Shown: piece after piece, positions 52,061 through 60,413 of the stretch
Layout: every line of letters begins with the position of its first letter
Position numbering within the stretch: position 1 is the first letter of the stretch
Assembly: GCA_045542335.1 (NCBI GenBank)
Contig: JAZQKV010000064.1
Coordinates: forward strand, 1-64,000
Length of the DNA stretch: 64,000 bases
Source of the DNA: CAKSUT01 sp045542335
GTDB taxonomy: Bacteria > Bacillota > Clostridia > Oscillospirales > CAG-382
Direction of reading: 5' to 3'
Program-made: the position numbers and the translations under genes
The notes under the pieces: generated by a model
Told to the model about the DNA's origin: nothing
The model's database searches: none
Seen by the model: only the letters and a program-made list of their open reading frames with translations

Positions 52061-52242
52061 AATTTTATGTGTTTAAAAAAGAATTAAATAAACGCATATA
52101 AACACGGTGGAAGTTCGTCAGATAATTCGTCAGCACAATTGTAAATTCAACGCAAATGTCAGCACAAAGCTTGGTGTTGCCGTGAGTTTTTGCGAGCTTT
52201 TCGAGGGGCTTTTAAGAAAATACCCTTGACGCTCTTGCGCAT

Positions 52243-52270
52243 AAAAAAGACCTTACTCAAAAGTAAGGCC
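52243..52270 (-). terminator. Terminator of the five-gene operon
   Basis: On the minus strand GGCCTTAC and GTAAGGTC form an 8-bp stem around a 6-base loop followed by TTTTTT. It lies 12 bases after the amidohydrolase stop. Confidence 0.88.
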
Positions 52271-52281
52271 TTTCTTTTTTC

Positions 52282-53355
52282 TCAATACCTGTACACCACA
52301 TTTCCGTCACAAACCGTCAATAGACACCTGTACGAACTTTCAGAAATAAAGCGGTTTCCGTCCTTGTCCGTCATGTCGATACCCTCGCCATTCTTGTCAA
52401 ATACGGCAATGTCCGCTTTTCCTCCGACTTTTAGTACGCCCCATTCGCCGTTTGCGCCTATCGCCTTTGCAGCATTTACGCTTACGCATTTAAGAATCTG
52501 CTCCTCTGTCATTCCGCTTTTTTCCGCAATCGTCATGCAGGCACACATCCCGTATTTTCCACCCCGTATAAAGGCACTGCAACAGGTTATGTCGGTGCTT
52601 AACGTGTCGGGAATAACGCCGTGTTTCACTGCTTTTTCAAAAATGTCAAAGTTTGTATGTACGCATCCCGCAAAGCCAGAATCAATAATCACGCCTCTCT
52701 TTTGTGCTTTTACCATTGATTCAAAGTTGTCATCAAGTGCCGTGTTTTTCACGCCGTGAAAGGCGTGGGTTAAAATGTCGCCTGACCGCAGAGCCTCAAG
52801 AACTTCCGCCATTGGCGTAGGCGAGCCTGCACAGTGAACCATGACTTTAAGTCCGTGCTTTTCGGCGTAAGCTACCGTTTCACAGAGCGGTTTTATGGTT
52901 TTCACCTGCTTGTCGGAGGCATCAAAGTACATTTTTATACCTGCCACCTTGTCACCATAGACCTGCAAGGATTTGTCGCAACGTGTAAAATCCATGGTAT
53001 CGTCCCTTGTTTCGGGAACAATAAAAACTTTGTTCCTTACAGAAAATGCATCAAGAGTTGCCCGTGTGCCTTTGTACGCCGAGGCATCAACGGCACTCGT
53101 CACGCCGCCGGGAAAACACACGGCATCTGGAGAAATGCCAAAAGCATCGCTCGACACGCCTTTCATGTGGGTGTGTATGTCCACAAGTCCCGGTGTGACA
53201 AGATTTCCGTTTGCACAAAAGGTGTACTTCGCCTTTACATCAAGGCTTTCGCCCATGGCTACTATCCTGGTGCTTTCAATGTATATGTCACCATGGAAAA
53301 ACTTTTCGCCATCAAAAATTCTTCCGTTTTCTATTTTAATGCTCCCAATCCCCAC
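52282..53355 (-). CDS. Amidohydrolase/deacetylase family metallohydrolase
   Basis: The 357-residue product has the amidohydrolase TIM-barrel signs: VDIHTHMKG near residue 52, a likely carboxylated Lys in AGIKMYFD, His in KVMVHCAG and LTHAFHG, and the Asp in LSTDITCC. Relatives are annotated as dihydroorotase-like or N-acyl deacetylases; the substrate here is unknown. I chose the GTG 8 bases after GGAGG, overlapping the upstream oxidoreductase gene by 20 bases; an ATG 8 codons earlier (53379) is the alternative. It ends the operon. Confidence 0.8.
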   Translation of the reverse strand: MGIGSIKIENGRIFDGEKFFHGDIYIESTRIVAMGESLDVKAKYTFCANGNLVTPGLVDIHTHMKGVSSDAFGISPDAVCFPGGVTSAVDASAYKGTRATLDAFSVRNKVFIVPETRDDTMDFTRCDKSLQVYGDKVAGIKMYFDASDKQVKTIKPLCETVAYAEKHGLKVMVHCAGSPTPMAEVLEALRSGDILTHAFHGVKNTALDDNFESMVKAQKRGVIIDSGFAGCVHTNFDIFEKAVKHGVIPDTLSTDITCCSAFIRGGKYGMCACMTIAEKSGMTEEQILKCVSVNAAKAIGANGEWGVLKVGGKADIAVFDKNGEGIDMTDKDGNRFISESSYRCLLTVCDGNVVYRY

Positions 53356-54346
53356 AGGCTGTACCTCCGCATATTTCATATAACACCTTTTGTACAAGAT
53401 AATCATGCTCATAGGTAAAGGGATTTACCTTTTCACCCACGATATACCCGTGAAAATCCCTCATCATGGTGTCGTAACGTATGTCGTTGGGTACATCCGG
53501 CACATCTATCTCAGTCTTCATGTCCGCATAGCTGTTTGTGGCAATAGCCCTGTCGGAATATGTGACGTGGCATTTTCGCTCAATGGGCATGATGTCGTAA
53601 GTACCCTTGCTTCCCGACACCATAAACTGCCGCCTGCCCCAACCATTCACTTCAACCGAGGAAACAAATACCCTTGCAAGAGCCTTGTCGTATTCAAGAA
53701 CTGCAAGATTGTTGTCCTCAAAATCAATGCCGTCAAGACAGGTGTGCTTCAAGAATGACGTTATCTTCTTTGGCTCTCCAAGCATATACACGATGAGGTC
53801 CACAAGGTGACTTCCGAGAATGTACATTATACCGCCCTTGAAGTTTGTCAGCCACCTTTTGTATTCGGGTGAATGAAAGGTACTCATCTCGGCGTTGATT
53901 GAGTAAATCTCGCCGAGCTTTCCGCTTTTGAAATCCTCAAGGCACATATTTATCGCAGGATTGTAGCGGTACATATACCCCATCTGCACAACAAGTCCCT
54001 TTTGCTTTGCAATATCAAGCACTTCTCCAAACTGCTCCAAAGTACCGCTTGCAGGCTTGTCCATGTGTATGTGCTTTCCTGCCTCAACGCACATTTTTGC
54101 GTACTTTGTGAGATTCCACACATCCGATTCCACAATTACCGCATCGGACTCTTCTATTATTTCCTCCACGGACATTCTTTCAAGTCCCTCATATGCGGCA
54201 AGCTTGCCTCTTTTTTCAATCCACATTTCGTCAGGCTCTGCATATCCCACAATTTCAAATAAATCAGGGAATTTTCGTGCGGCAAGCATTTTGTCTGCGC
54301 CATGGTTGTGCCCTATGCCTATCTGCCCTATGCGTATTCTTTTCAT
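53336..54346 (-). CDS. Gfo/Idh/MocA family oxidoreductase
   Basis: The 336-residue NAD(P)-dependent oxidoreductase begins with RIGQIGIGHNHG (Rossmann glycines) and has HMDKPASGT near residue 95, the family's catalytic Lys motif with D instead of the usual E before KP. The central AVLEYDKALARVFVSS part fits the C-terminal domain. It starts with a TAATG overlap to the epimerase gene and overlaps the amidohydrolase gene, so all are coupled. The substrate is likely a sugar or cyclitol. Confidence 0.85.
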   Translation of the reverse strand: MKRIRIGQIGIGHNHGADKMLAARKFPDLFEIVGYAEPDEMWIEKRGKLAAYEGLERMSVEEIIEESDAVIVESDVWNLTKYAKMCVEAGKHIHMDKPASGTLEQFGEVLDIAKQKGLVVQMGYMYRYNPAINMCLEDFKSGKLGEIYSINAEMSTFHSPEYKRWLTNFKGGIMYILGSHLVDLIVYMLGEPKKITSFLKHTCLDGIDFEDNNLAVLEYDKALARVFVSSVEVNGWGRRQFMVSGSKGTYDIMPIERKCHVTYSDRAIATNSYADMKTEIDVPDVPNDIRYDTMMRDFHGYIVGEKVNPFTYEHDYLVQKVLYEICGGTACGDWEH

Positions 54347-55362
54347 TATTCTATGCCTTTGTTCTTAAGATACTCGTCCATGCGCAAGCTTATGGGGTTT
54401 GTGGTATCGTTCTTCTCCCAATCCCAGTCCCTTGTTGCTTCAAGCTCCATTTTAAGACCGTCATAAAGACTCACAAGCTCTTCCTGCTTCATGCCTGTCA
54501 CCCCAAGCACCTTTGTGTTGTCGGTGATTCTTCTGAAAAGCCTTGCGTAAATAAGCTGATACCTTCTGTACTTTTCGGGTCCCAGGATCGAGAGATATTC
54601 CTCAAAGGGAACAGTGATGTATTTAAGTCCGCACAGTTCCCTGTACATCTCGGCAATTTCCTTCCAGGTGTGATGCTCTGCCGATGCCACGTTGAAGGCT
54701 TCGCCGTATGCCTTGTCATTGAGAACGAGCCTTGCTATCATTACGCCCACATCTCCGCCCCAACCGAGGGTCGCAGGCTTGTCCATTGCCTCCTCGGGAA
54801 GCACCACTGTCTTTCCAAGCCTCATTCTGTGGACAAAAGCCTCTGCCTCCAGGGTGACAAGCTGGTATCTGCCTGTAGAGAAAGTTGTGGCAGGACGGCA
54901 GATTGTCCAGTTGGTCTTGCCGGAATTGCGCAGCATATCTTCCTCTCTTGCCTTGTAGAGAGCGTAGTCATCCGTTGCCAAAAACTCCGCATCCGTACTT
55001 GCTTCAAGAAGTCGGGGAGAGCTTTCGGTTATGGGAGGACAGTCTGCATAAATTCTGCAGGAGGAAAGAAAAATGTAGTGACGTGTGTTTCCAAGGAATA
55101 CGTTGTATATTTTCTCAAATTCCTTTGTGCCGTAGGTCATGAAGTCCACAACTGCGTCGTAGTTGCCCTCTTTGAGAAGCCTTTCCGTTACACCCTCAGC
55201 CTTTACATTGCCCACGATATAGCGGAGTTTTGGATTGTCGCTTTCCATGCTGTCAAGTGCCGCCACATCCACCGTGTGTCCCAGGCGAAGAAGCTCGGGG
55301 ACAAGGTATCTGCCCATTGCTCCCGTTCCGCCGAGAACGAGAATTCTTCCTGTTTTAATCAT
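54346..55362 (-). CDS. NAD-dependent epimerase/dehydratase family protein
   Basis: The 338-residue extended SDR protein has the nucleotide motif LVLGGTGAMGRYLV at residues 8-21, with the usual downstream YALYKAREEDML in place of the YxxxK catalytic pair (Tyr and Lys four apart). Such proteins epimerise, reduce or dehydrate sugars. Its stop overlaps the start of the oxidoreductase gene by one base (TAATG). The role is unassigned. Confidence 0.78.
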   Translation of the reverse strand: MIKTGRILVLGGTGAMGRYLVPELLRLGHTVDVAALDSMESDNPKLRYIVGNVKAEGVTERLLKEGNYDAVVDFMTYGTKEFEKIYNVFLGNTRHYIFLSSCRIYADCPPITESSPRLLEASTDAEFLATDDYALYKAREEDMLRNSGKTNWTICRPATTFSTGRYQLVTLEAEAFVHRMRLGKTVVLPEEAMDKPATLGWGGDVGVMIARLVLNDKAYGEAFNVASAEHHTWKEIAEMYRELCGLKYITVPFEEYLSILGPEKYRRYQLIYARLFRRITDNTKVLGVTGMKQEELVSLYDGLKMELEATRDWDWEKNDTTNPISLRMDEYLKNKGIE

Positions 55363-55388
55363 TGCTATTTACCTCTTTGAATTAAATG

Positions 55389-56396
55389 TTAATCAATATT
55401 TTTCCAATCAAACACTGTTCCGAGAGGGAACATAGGGTCATTGCAAAGCTGTGTGTATATTTCGGCACAGGTTTCCGGCTTTACTATTCTCGCAATCATG
55501 GGTGCAACCTTTATTCTGCCTCTCTCTATCATGTCAAGAATTGCTCTGCAATCATCGTGATGCGTCCAGTGGTGAGGATAGGATTCAAACTTCGGACGCA
55601 CGAAGTTGTGTGCACCTATGAGCTTTACACCCGGACGGTGTACCTGCGGATAGTAGTCCACATTGCAGTCCGAAACCCTCGTACAGCCGAGAAGCGAGAT
55701 TCTTCCCATCCATGCCGCACAATCAAGTGCCTGAATAAGTGCCTTTGAAACGCCTGTTACCTCAACCGTCGCATTTACCCCCTTGCCCTTTGTCACAGCC
55801 TTTACCTTTTCGATAAAATCCGGATCTGATGGGTCAAAGGCGTAGTCTGCACCAAGCTCAAGAGCCATTTTCCGCCTTTCGGGGTTAAGATCAACCGCAA
55901 TAAGGGGATTTGCTCCCGAAGCTCTTAAAAACTGCACCGAGAACATACCCAAAAGTCCAAGCCCCATAACCATTGCGGATTCACCAAGCTCAAGCTCAAG
56001 CTTTCTCACGCCGCCAAGACCCATCGAGGCAATAATGACGAACGCCGCTTCAACCGAGGGTACAGCCTTGTTTGTCACCTTTGTTATCTCGTTTTCCTCG
56101 CGGACATTGAGATTTGTATGCACGCCGTGATAAACAAGCACTCTGTCGCCGACTTTTACACTCGTCACAGCCTTGCCTGTTTCAAGCACATGACCCACTC
56201 CGCAATAGCCGAGGGATTTTGGGAAACCGTCGCCGGGAACATTCGGAAGTCCCAAGATGTTTGCCCTTTCCGTGCCGCCACTGATCACGGTGTATTCCAT
56301 TTTTGTAAGCACACCCTTGTCGGAAAGTGCAGGCACGTCTGTTTCAAGAAGCTCTGCGGTTTTTGGAGCTGTGAATATTATCTGTTTTCTTTTCAT
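55389..56396 (-). CDS. Medium-chain (zinc-binding-type) alcohol dehydrogenase
   Basis: The 335-residue protein belongs to the MDR superfamily: GYCGVGHVLETG near residue 65, the cofactor motif GLGLLGMFSVQFLRASG near residue 147, and a downstream Asp (IAVDLNPERR) indicating NAD preference. The first catalytic-zinc Cys of classical ADHs is replaced in ISGGTERANILG, so zinc catalysis is doubtful. It probably oxidises a polyol or sugar. It sits between the dehydroquinase-like and epimerase genes, 26 bases from the latter. Confidence 0.82.
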   Translation of the reverse strand: MKRKQIIFTAPKTAELLETDVPALSDKGVLTKMEYTVISGGTERANILGLPNVPGDGFPKSLGYCGVGHVLETGKAVTSVKVGDRVLVYHGVHTNLNVREENEITKVTNKAVPSVEAAFVIIASMGLGGVRKLELELGESAMVMGLGLLGMFSVQFLRASGANPLIAVDLNPERRKMALELGADYAFDPSDPDFIEKVKAVTKGKGVNATVEVTGVSKALIQALDCAAWMGRISLLGCTRVSDCNVDYYPQVHRPGVKLIGAHNFVRPKFESYPHHWTHHDDCRAILDMIERGRIKVAPMIARIVKPETCAEIYTQLCNDPMFPLGTVFDWKNID

Positions 56397-56452
56397 ATCT
56401 GTTATCCTTGCGTTTATAGTCAGCGAAAATTCGTCGCCTTTAATTTTTATGT

Positions 56453-57292
56453 TTATTTTATAAGATTCAGCGCATCAAGTGCTTTCTTTGCCGTTGCAAG
56501 GTCAAGTTGTTCGGGGGAATCTGCAGCCGTGTAGCCGTCAATGCTGAAAATAAGATGTCCTCCGAGAACGGGGTTTATTATTCTTGAAAGCTTGCCCTTG
56601 GGTCCGTTGAGATGGAAGCTCACCTTGCAGTTTACGGCTTTTCTCATGGCAATCATCGTGCCAAAGCTTTCTGTAAGCTGCTCGTCGCTTTCGCAGGGAC
56701 AAACAAGCTTTATGATGTCGGGATTTCTCTTTTCAAGGAACCTTGCAAGGTCGCACGCCTGATTTTTGTCCATGTACACCCCCGGGTGGCAGGAGAGAAG
56801 CACTTCGCAGCCGACCTTGTGGCAATCCTCAATGAGCTTTGTCTGCTTTTCAATTATCCTTTCGTCGCAAACAATCTCCCTTGGATTTCCCTTTGTAAAA
56901 GAATATCCGAGACTTTGGTATTCCTGCCTGAAGCTGCCCTTGGATTCAAGGTCAAAGGAATAGCCTTGCATATCAATGCAGGAAACGCCTGCCTCTACCG
57001 CCATCATGAGAAGGGCGATTCTGTCCTCCTCGGTGGACTCGTATCCGCTGTAATCTATGCGGTGGTTGTAGTTGAGAGCCATGACGGGGATTTTGCAGAA
57101 TTTCAGGATTTCCTCGATGCTCTTTGTGTTTTTGTATTCGTCGTCAAGGCAGGAGAGGTGAAGGTCAATGCCTGTCGCACCGTGATATTGGGCATTGGTT
57201 ATGGCGGCAATTGCCTCCTTAACGGTTCTTTGTCTTATTACTGCCGCAAGAAGCGGTGAGGTGGGAGAAGCGAAAGATGATAAGCGTTGCAT
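56453..57292 (-). CDS. Type I 3-dehydroquinate dehydratase-like protein
   Basis: The 279-residue product resembles type I dehydroquinase (AroD). The Schiff-base Lys (DIIKLVCPCES), a catalytic His (LLSCHPG), the Arg in KGKLSRIINPVLGG, and the Gln in DSPEQLDLATAKKAL fit the AroD layout. But the substrate-binding Arg of the TxR motif is missing (PVMALNYN) and the early ELR-type acid is replaced, so the substrate may differ. The ATG after AAGGAG is used; an earlier in-frame ATG adds 23 residues beyond the promoter. It is first in a catabolic-looking operon, not in an aro cluster. Confidence 0.72.
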   Translation of the reverse strand: MQRLSSFASPTSPLLAAVIRQRTVKEAIAAITNAQYHGATGIDLHLSCLDDEYKNTKSIEEILKFCKIPVMALNYNHRIDYSGYESTEEDRIALLMMAVEAGVSCIDMQGYSFDLESKGSFRQEYQSLGYSFTKGNPREIVCDERIIEKQTKLIEDCHKVGCEVLLSCHPGVYMDKNQACDLARFLEKRNPDIIKLVCPCESDEQLTESFGTMIAMRKAVNCKVSFHLNGPKGKLSRIINPVLGGHLIFSIDGYTAADSPEQLDLATAKKALDALNLIK

Positions 57293-57324
57293 AAAAATTT
57301 CTCCTTGGTATTTGTTATGCCTTG

Positions 57325-57353
57325 AGTATATCATTGCTTTGGGATTTTGTAAA
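57325..57353 (-). promoter_or_regulatory. Promoter of the five-gene operon
   Basis: On the minus strand TTTACA and TATACT are separated by 17 bases. The -35 overlaps one arm of the ATACCACAT/ATGTGGTAT inverted repeat, so an activator or repressor could act here. Confidence 0.7.
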
Positions 57354-57418
57354 TACCACATTTGATATTTTTAGCATATCTGATAAAAAATCTTGACAAG
57401 GGATTTTTTATGTGGTAT
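57353..57418. promoter_or_regulatory. Inverted repeat spanning the divergent promoters
   Basis: ATACCACAT (57353-57361) and ATGTGGTAT (57410-57418) are perfect inverted 9-mers with 48 bases between. One touches the -35 of the minus-strand operon, the other the -10 of the AraC gene, which suits looping or paired binding by the AraC protein and autoregulation. Confidence 0.5.
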
Positions 57419-57421
57419 CAT
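57393..57421 (+). promoter_or_regulatory. Promoter of the second AraC gene
   Basis: TTGACA and TATCAT are separated by 17 bases. The start near 57428 leaves a leader of about 30 bases before the GTG. Confidence 0.75.
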
Positions 57422-57457
57422 GTATATAACAAGTATAATCGGCGAGGTGGTAAAAAA

Positions 57458-58258
57458 GTGTACACCGAAATTTTGACAGATTTGATAATAGAGCGTATTT
57501 GTTCCGTCAACACCATATACACCGAGGGAGGAACAAGGCTCAAGAATATGCAACGTAACCGTTGGGCGATAGTGCAGAAATATGAGGGGGAGACAGAGTA
57601 TTACATGAACGGAAAGACCTTTGTTTCCAACAGGAATAACATGGTCATACTCCCTGCAGGCACTTCGTACAAATGGAACTGCACAAAATCCGGGCATTAT
57701 TGCATCATAGAGTTTGAAAGCACCAAAACCCACGACGATATTCTGACCTTTAATATTACCGAGCCTCTTGCGGACAAGATATTGCATACCATGAAGGAGC
57801 TTGAATACAAGCGCACGGCAAAGCTTCCTCTTTACGGACTTGAGTGTATCAAGGAAACCTACGGCATACTTTTAAAACTTGCGGAGGTGTCCCCAAAAGG
57901 CTATCAACCTAAAAGCAAGGCAATAAAAATCCAACCTGCCGAGAGGTATATCGCCATGCACTATGACAGGCACATGACTAATGATGAGCTTGCGAAAATG
58001 TGCGGAATTTCCACGGTGTATTTCAGAAAGCTTTTTTCGGAAAGCTTTGGAATGTCGCCTATAAATTACATGCATTCCATAAGGATAAAAAAGGCAAAGG
58101 AGATGCTTTGCATTGATTACAGCAACATCACAAACATCGCTCTTTCTCTTGGTTATCCAACCATTTATGATTTTTCAAGAACCTTTAAAAAACACACGGG
58201 AGTTTCACCAAAAAAGTATGTCGGGCAGATGCGCATGGGATCAGATCCCGAAACCTGA
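57458..58258 (+). CDS. AraC family transcriptional regulator
   Basis: The 266-residue protein has an N-terminal cupin-like domain (NNMVILPAGTSYKW) and C-terminal AraC helix-turn-helix pair (DELAKMCGISTVYFRKLFSE; NITNIALSLGYPTIYDFSRTF). It is divergent from the five-gene operon and upstream of a GH43-like gene, so it likely controls one or both. The GTG start after GAGGTGG is used; an ATG 32 codons earlier lies upstream of the promoter. Confidence 0.9.
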   Translation: MYTEILTDLIIERICSVNTIYTEGGTRLKNMQRNRWAIVQKYEGETEYYMNGKTFVSNRNNMVILPAGTSYKWNCTKSGHYCIIEFESTKTHDDILTFNITEPLADKILHTMKELEYKRTAKLPLYGLECIKETYGILLKLAEVSPKGYQPKSKAIKIQPAERYIAMHYDRHMTNDELAKMCGISTVYFRKLFSESFGMSPINYMHSIRIKKAKEMLCIDYSNITNIALSLGYPTIYDFSRTFKKHTGVSPKKYVGQMRMGSDPET

Positions 58259-58343
58259 GGCAAAAAGAAGATTTGCCACGGCAAAACCTTGCGGACGTGA
58301 TGAAATTAACAAATTTGTTGTAGAACAAAACCACGGACAGAGG

Positions 58344-58349
58344 TATAAT
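58344..58349 (+). promoter_or_regulatory. -10 box upstream of the GH43-like gene
   Basis: A perfect TATAAT lies 49 bases before the ATG, but the 17-base-distant -35 (TAGAAC) is poor, as expected for an activator-dependent promoter. Confidence 0.5.
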
Positions 58350-58397
58350 AGCTTTTAAAAGTCAGATAATCTCGCATGAGGAAAGGAAGCTTTACAT

Positions 58398-59357
58398 ATG
58401 ACTTCATACAAAAACGGAACGCTCTGGCTTGATACCGACGGAAATCCCATTCAGGCTCATGGCGGATACATTATAAAACACGGTGATTTTTACTATTGGT
58501 ACGGTGAAAACAGAATTGGCGACAACTACGTTGCCTGCTATCGTTCAAAGGATCTTCTCAATTGGGAATTCAGAAACAATGTTCTCACAAGGAAATCGGA
58601 AATGCAATCCACCCGTGTCAAGACAGATTTGTTTCTTGAGAATCAAAAGGGTGGAAAGGTCAATGTTGAACGCCCGAAGGTTCTTTACAATAAAAAGACA
58701 AACAAGTTTGTTATGTGGGCACACTTTGAAAACGGAATTGACTACCATTGTGCTGCCCTTTGCGTTGCAACCTGTGACACCCCCGACGGCGATTTTACCT
58801 ATCACGGCTCTTTCAAACCCTATGGCGAGGATTCAAGGGATTGCACACTTTTCCTTGATGACGATGGATATGCCTACTTTGTCTCGTCCTCAAGGGACAA
58901 CAGCGACACTCATGTTTACAGACTTTCCTCGGATTTTCTCAATCTCGACAAGTATTGCGGCATACTCTGGCAGGGCGAATACCGTGAAGCCCCGGCGGTA
59001 TTCAAGAGGAATGGAGAATACTATATGCTGAACTCCTATTGCACAGGCTGGGAGCCTAATCAGGGCAAGTATTCACGCTCTTTTGAAATTGCGGATAACT
59101 GGAGAGATCTTGAGCTTTTCGGAGACAAAACCACATTTGATTCACAGCCTGCCTTTGTTCTTCCTGTGGAAAAGGACGGCAATACCGAGTACATCTACTT
59201 TGGTGACAGATGGTGCTATAAGAGCCTTGAGCTTGGCGTTTCAAACGACGACGACACCATAGATTATTACACTCGCTCAACCTATGTGGTGCTTAAAATA
59301 AAGTTTGACAAGGACCAAAACCCCTACATTGAGTGGAGCGACGAATTTTCGATATAA
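58398..59357 (+). CDS. GH43-like beta-propeller glycosidase
   Basis: The 319-residue protein has the five-bladed propeller pattern of GH43: HGGYIIKHGDFYYWYGENRIG at the first blade, VERPKVLYNKKTNKFVMW with the second acid, and REAPAVFKRNGEYYMLNS, where the Glu would be the acid catalyst. No signal peptide is visible, so it is probably cytoplasmic. The likely reaction is removal of arabinose, xylose or galactose residues, but this is inference. It follows the AraC gene on the same strand and ends at a bidirectional terminator. Confidence 0.82.
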   Translation: MTSYKNGTLWLDTDGNPIQAHGGYIIKHGDFYYWYGENRIGDNYVACYRSKDLLNWEFRNNVLTRKSEMQSTRVKTDLFLENQKGGKVNVERPKVLYNKKTNKFVMWAHFENGIDYHCAALCVATCDTPDGDFTYHGSFKPYGEDSRDCTLFLDDDGYAYFVSSSRDNSDTHVYRLSSDFLNLDKYCGILWQGEYREAPAVFKRNGEYYMLNSYCTGWEPNQGKYSRSFEIADNWRDLELFGDKTTFDSQPAFVLPVEKDGNTEYIYFGDRWCYKSLELGVSNDDDTIDYYTRSTYVVLKIKFDKDQNPYIEWSDEFSI

Positions 59358-59367
59358 TCAAAAGATA

Positions 59368-59401
59368 AAGCCTTACGGAAAGTATCAGTCCGTAAGGCTT
59401 T
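59368..59401. terminator. Bidirectional terminator
   Basis: AAAGCCTTACGGA and TCCGTAAGGCTTT form a perfect 13-bp stem with a 9-base loop, with A-rich and T-rich flanks. It ends the GH43-like gene and the convergent AraC gene. Confidence 0.88.
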
Positions 59402-59409
59402 TGTTGTCA

Positions 59410-60174
59410 TCAACCACGCTTCTGGCGGTGTTTGTTGTATACCTCATAGAAAAAGGACATATTGTTGAATCCTGTGGCGTATGCCGCCTCGGCAACGGTG
59501 AATTCTCCGCTGTCAATGAGCTGTATTGCTTCTGAAATGCGAAGGTGGTTCCGGTATTCGATAAAGGAGCTACCTGTGTATTCTTTAAAAAGCTTTCGGA
59601 AGTTTGACTCGCTCATTCCGCAAAGCTCTGCGTAAAAGCCGAGGGGCCTGTTCACGGCGTAGTTTCGGTTTATGTTTTCCACGGCAGGGATAATCCGCTT
59701 GTGTTTTGAAGGCTCATCAGAGGGAGAGGGCGTGTCGCCAAGAATGTAAATCAGCTCGTAGATTTTCGAGGCAAGATATATGGGATTGTTTACGCTGTGG
59801 TGAAGAATTGACGATACGTTTTTCACACCTGTGAGCTCGGCGGCTTTTCTGACAATCGGTTTTGAAAAACTCCGTGACACACCCGAAAGATCCGCATCAA
59901 ACATAAAGAGATTCATGACCGTCCCGTCCTCAAGATACGTCGCAACATAGGGGAAGTCTTTCGGGACGAAAACCATATCTCCTTTGCCAAGAAGCACGTT
60001 TTCCTCACTGCCTGAAAAGGAATAGTTCATCTTCCCTTTTTCCACAAGTATAACCGAATGCCTGATTTTTCCCGAACGGTAGGGTACGGTGAAACTGCGG
60101 TTTCGCTTTACCTTTACAAAGCCGATGTTGTCAAGCTTACATTCAAGGGAATTGTAAACCCGTATATCCTTCAT
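59410..60174 (-). CDS. AraC family transcriptional regulator (uronate region)
   Basis: The 254-residue protein has an N-terminal cupin-like region (VILVEKGKMNYSFSG; MVFVPKDFPYVATY) and a C-terminal AraC DNA-binding domain (AELCGMSESNFRKLFKEY; FTVAEAAYATGFNNMSFF). It is divergent from uxaC and so is the likely regulator of the glucuronate genes. AAAAAAAGGAGGG precedes the ATG. Confidence 0.9.
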   Translation of the reverse strand: MKDIRVYNSLECKLDNIGFVKVKRNRSFTVPYRSGKIRHSVILVEKGKMNYSFSGSEENVLLGKGDMVFVPKDFPYVATYLEDGTVMNLFMFDADLSGVSRSFSKPIVRKAAELTGVKNVSSILHHSVNNPIYLASKIYELIYILGDTPSPSDEPSKHKRIIPAVENINRNYAVNRPLGFYAELCGMSESNFRKLFKEYTGSSFIEYRNHLRISEAIQLIDSGEFTVAEAAYATGFNNMSFFYEVYNKHRQKRG

Positions 60175-60209
60175 GCCGTGTCCCTCCTTTTTTTAAAAAA
60201 TAAGCGAAT

Positions 60210-60250
60210 ACCATATATTTTTGTCATATGCGGTATTGAAAACCATATAT
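60210..60250. promoter_or_regulatory. Paired ACCATATAT direct repeats upstream of uxaC
   Basis: ACCATATAT occurs at 60210-60218 and 60242-60250, 32 bases apart, about three helical turns. The second copy abuts the -35 of the uxaC promoter. An AATACC/GGTATT inverted pair overlaps. This is typical spacing for an AraC-type activator dimer. Confidence 0.5.
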
Positions 60251-60264
60251 GTGTATTGTATAAT
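60236..60264 (+). promoter_or_regulatory. Promoter of the uronate operon
   Basis: TTGAAA and TATAAT are separated by 17 bases. The leader is about 140 bases long (to the uxaC ATG) and shows no riboswitch or small gene. Confidence 0.68.
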
Positions 60265-60413
60265 AACAGGTAGAATGAGTCAATGCAGGAAACTTAAATT
60301 TTTTATAAACAAAGGTCGTGGTTTTCTGCATCGGTGAATGGTCAGGCGCTTGTTTGCGGCGAAACGCAAAATAAGTAAATGAAACGTAAATCAGGAGTAA
60401 ATAAAAAGAAAAT

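Noticed and set aside
52014..52240. Possible integration site next to tmRNA
   Set aside because: tmRNA 3' ends are common attachment sites, but there is no integrase, no repeated tmRNA end and no foreign gene block nearby; the GTCAG copies are too short to count.
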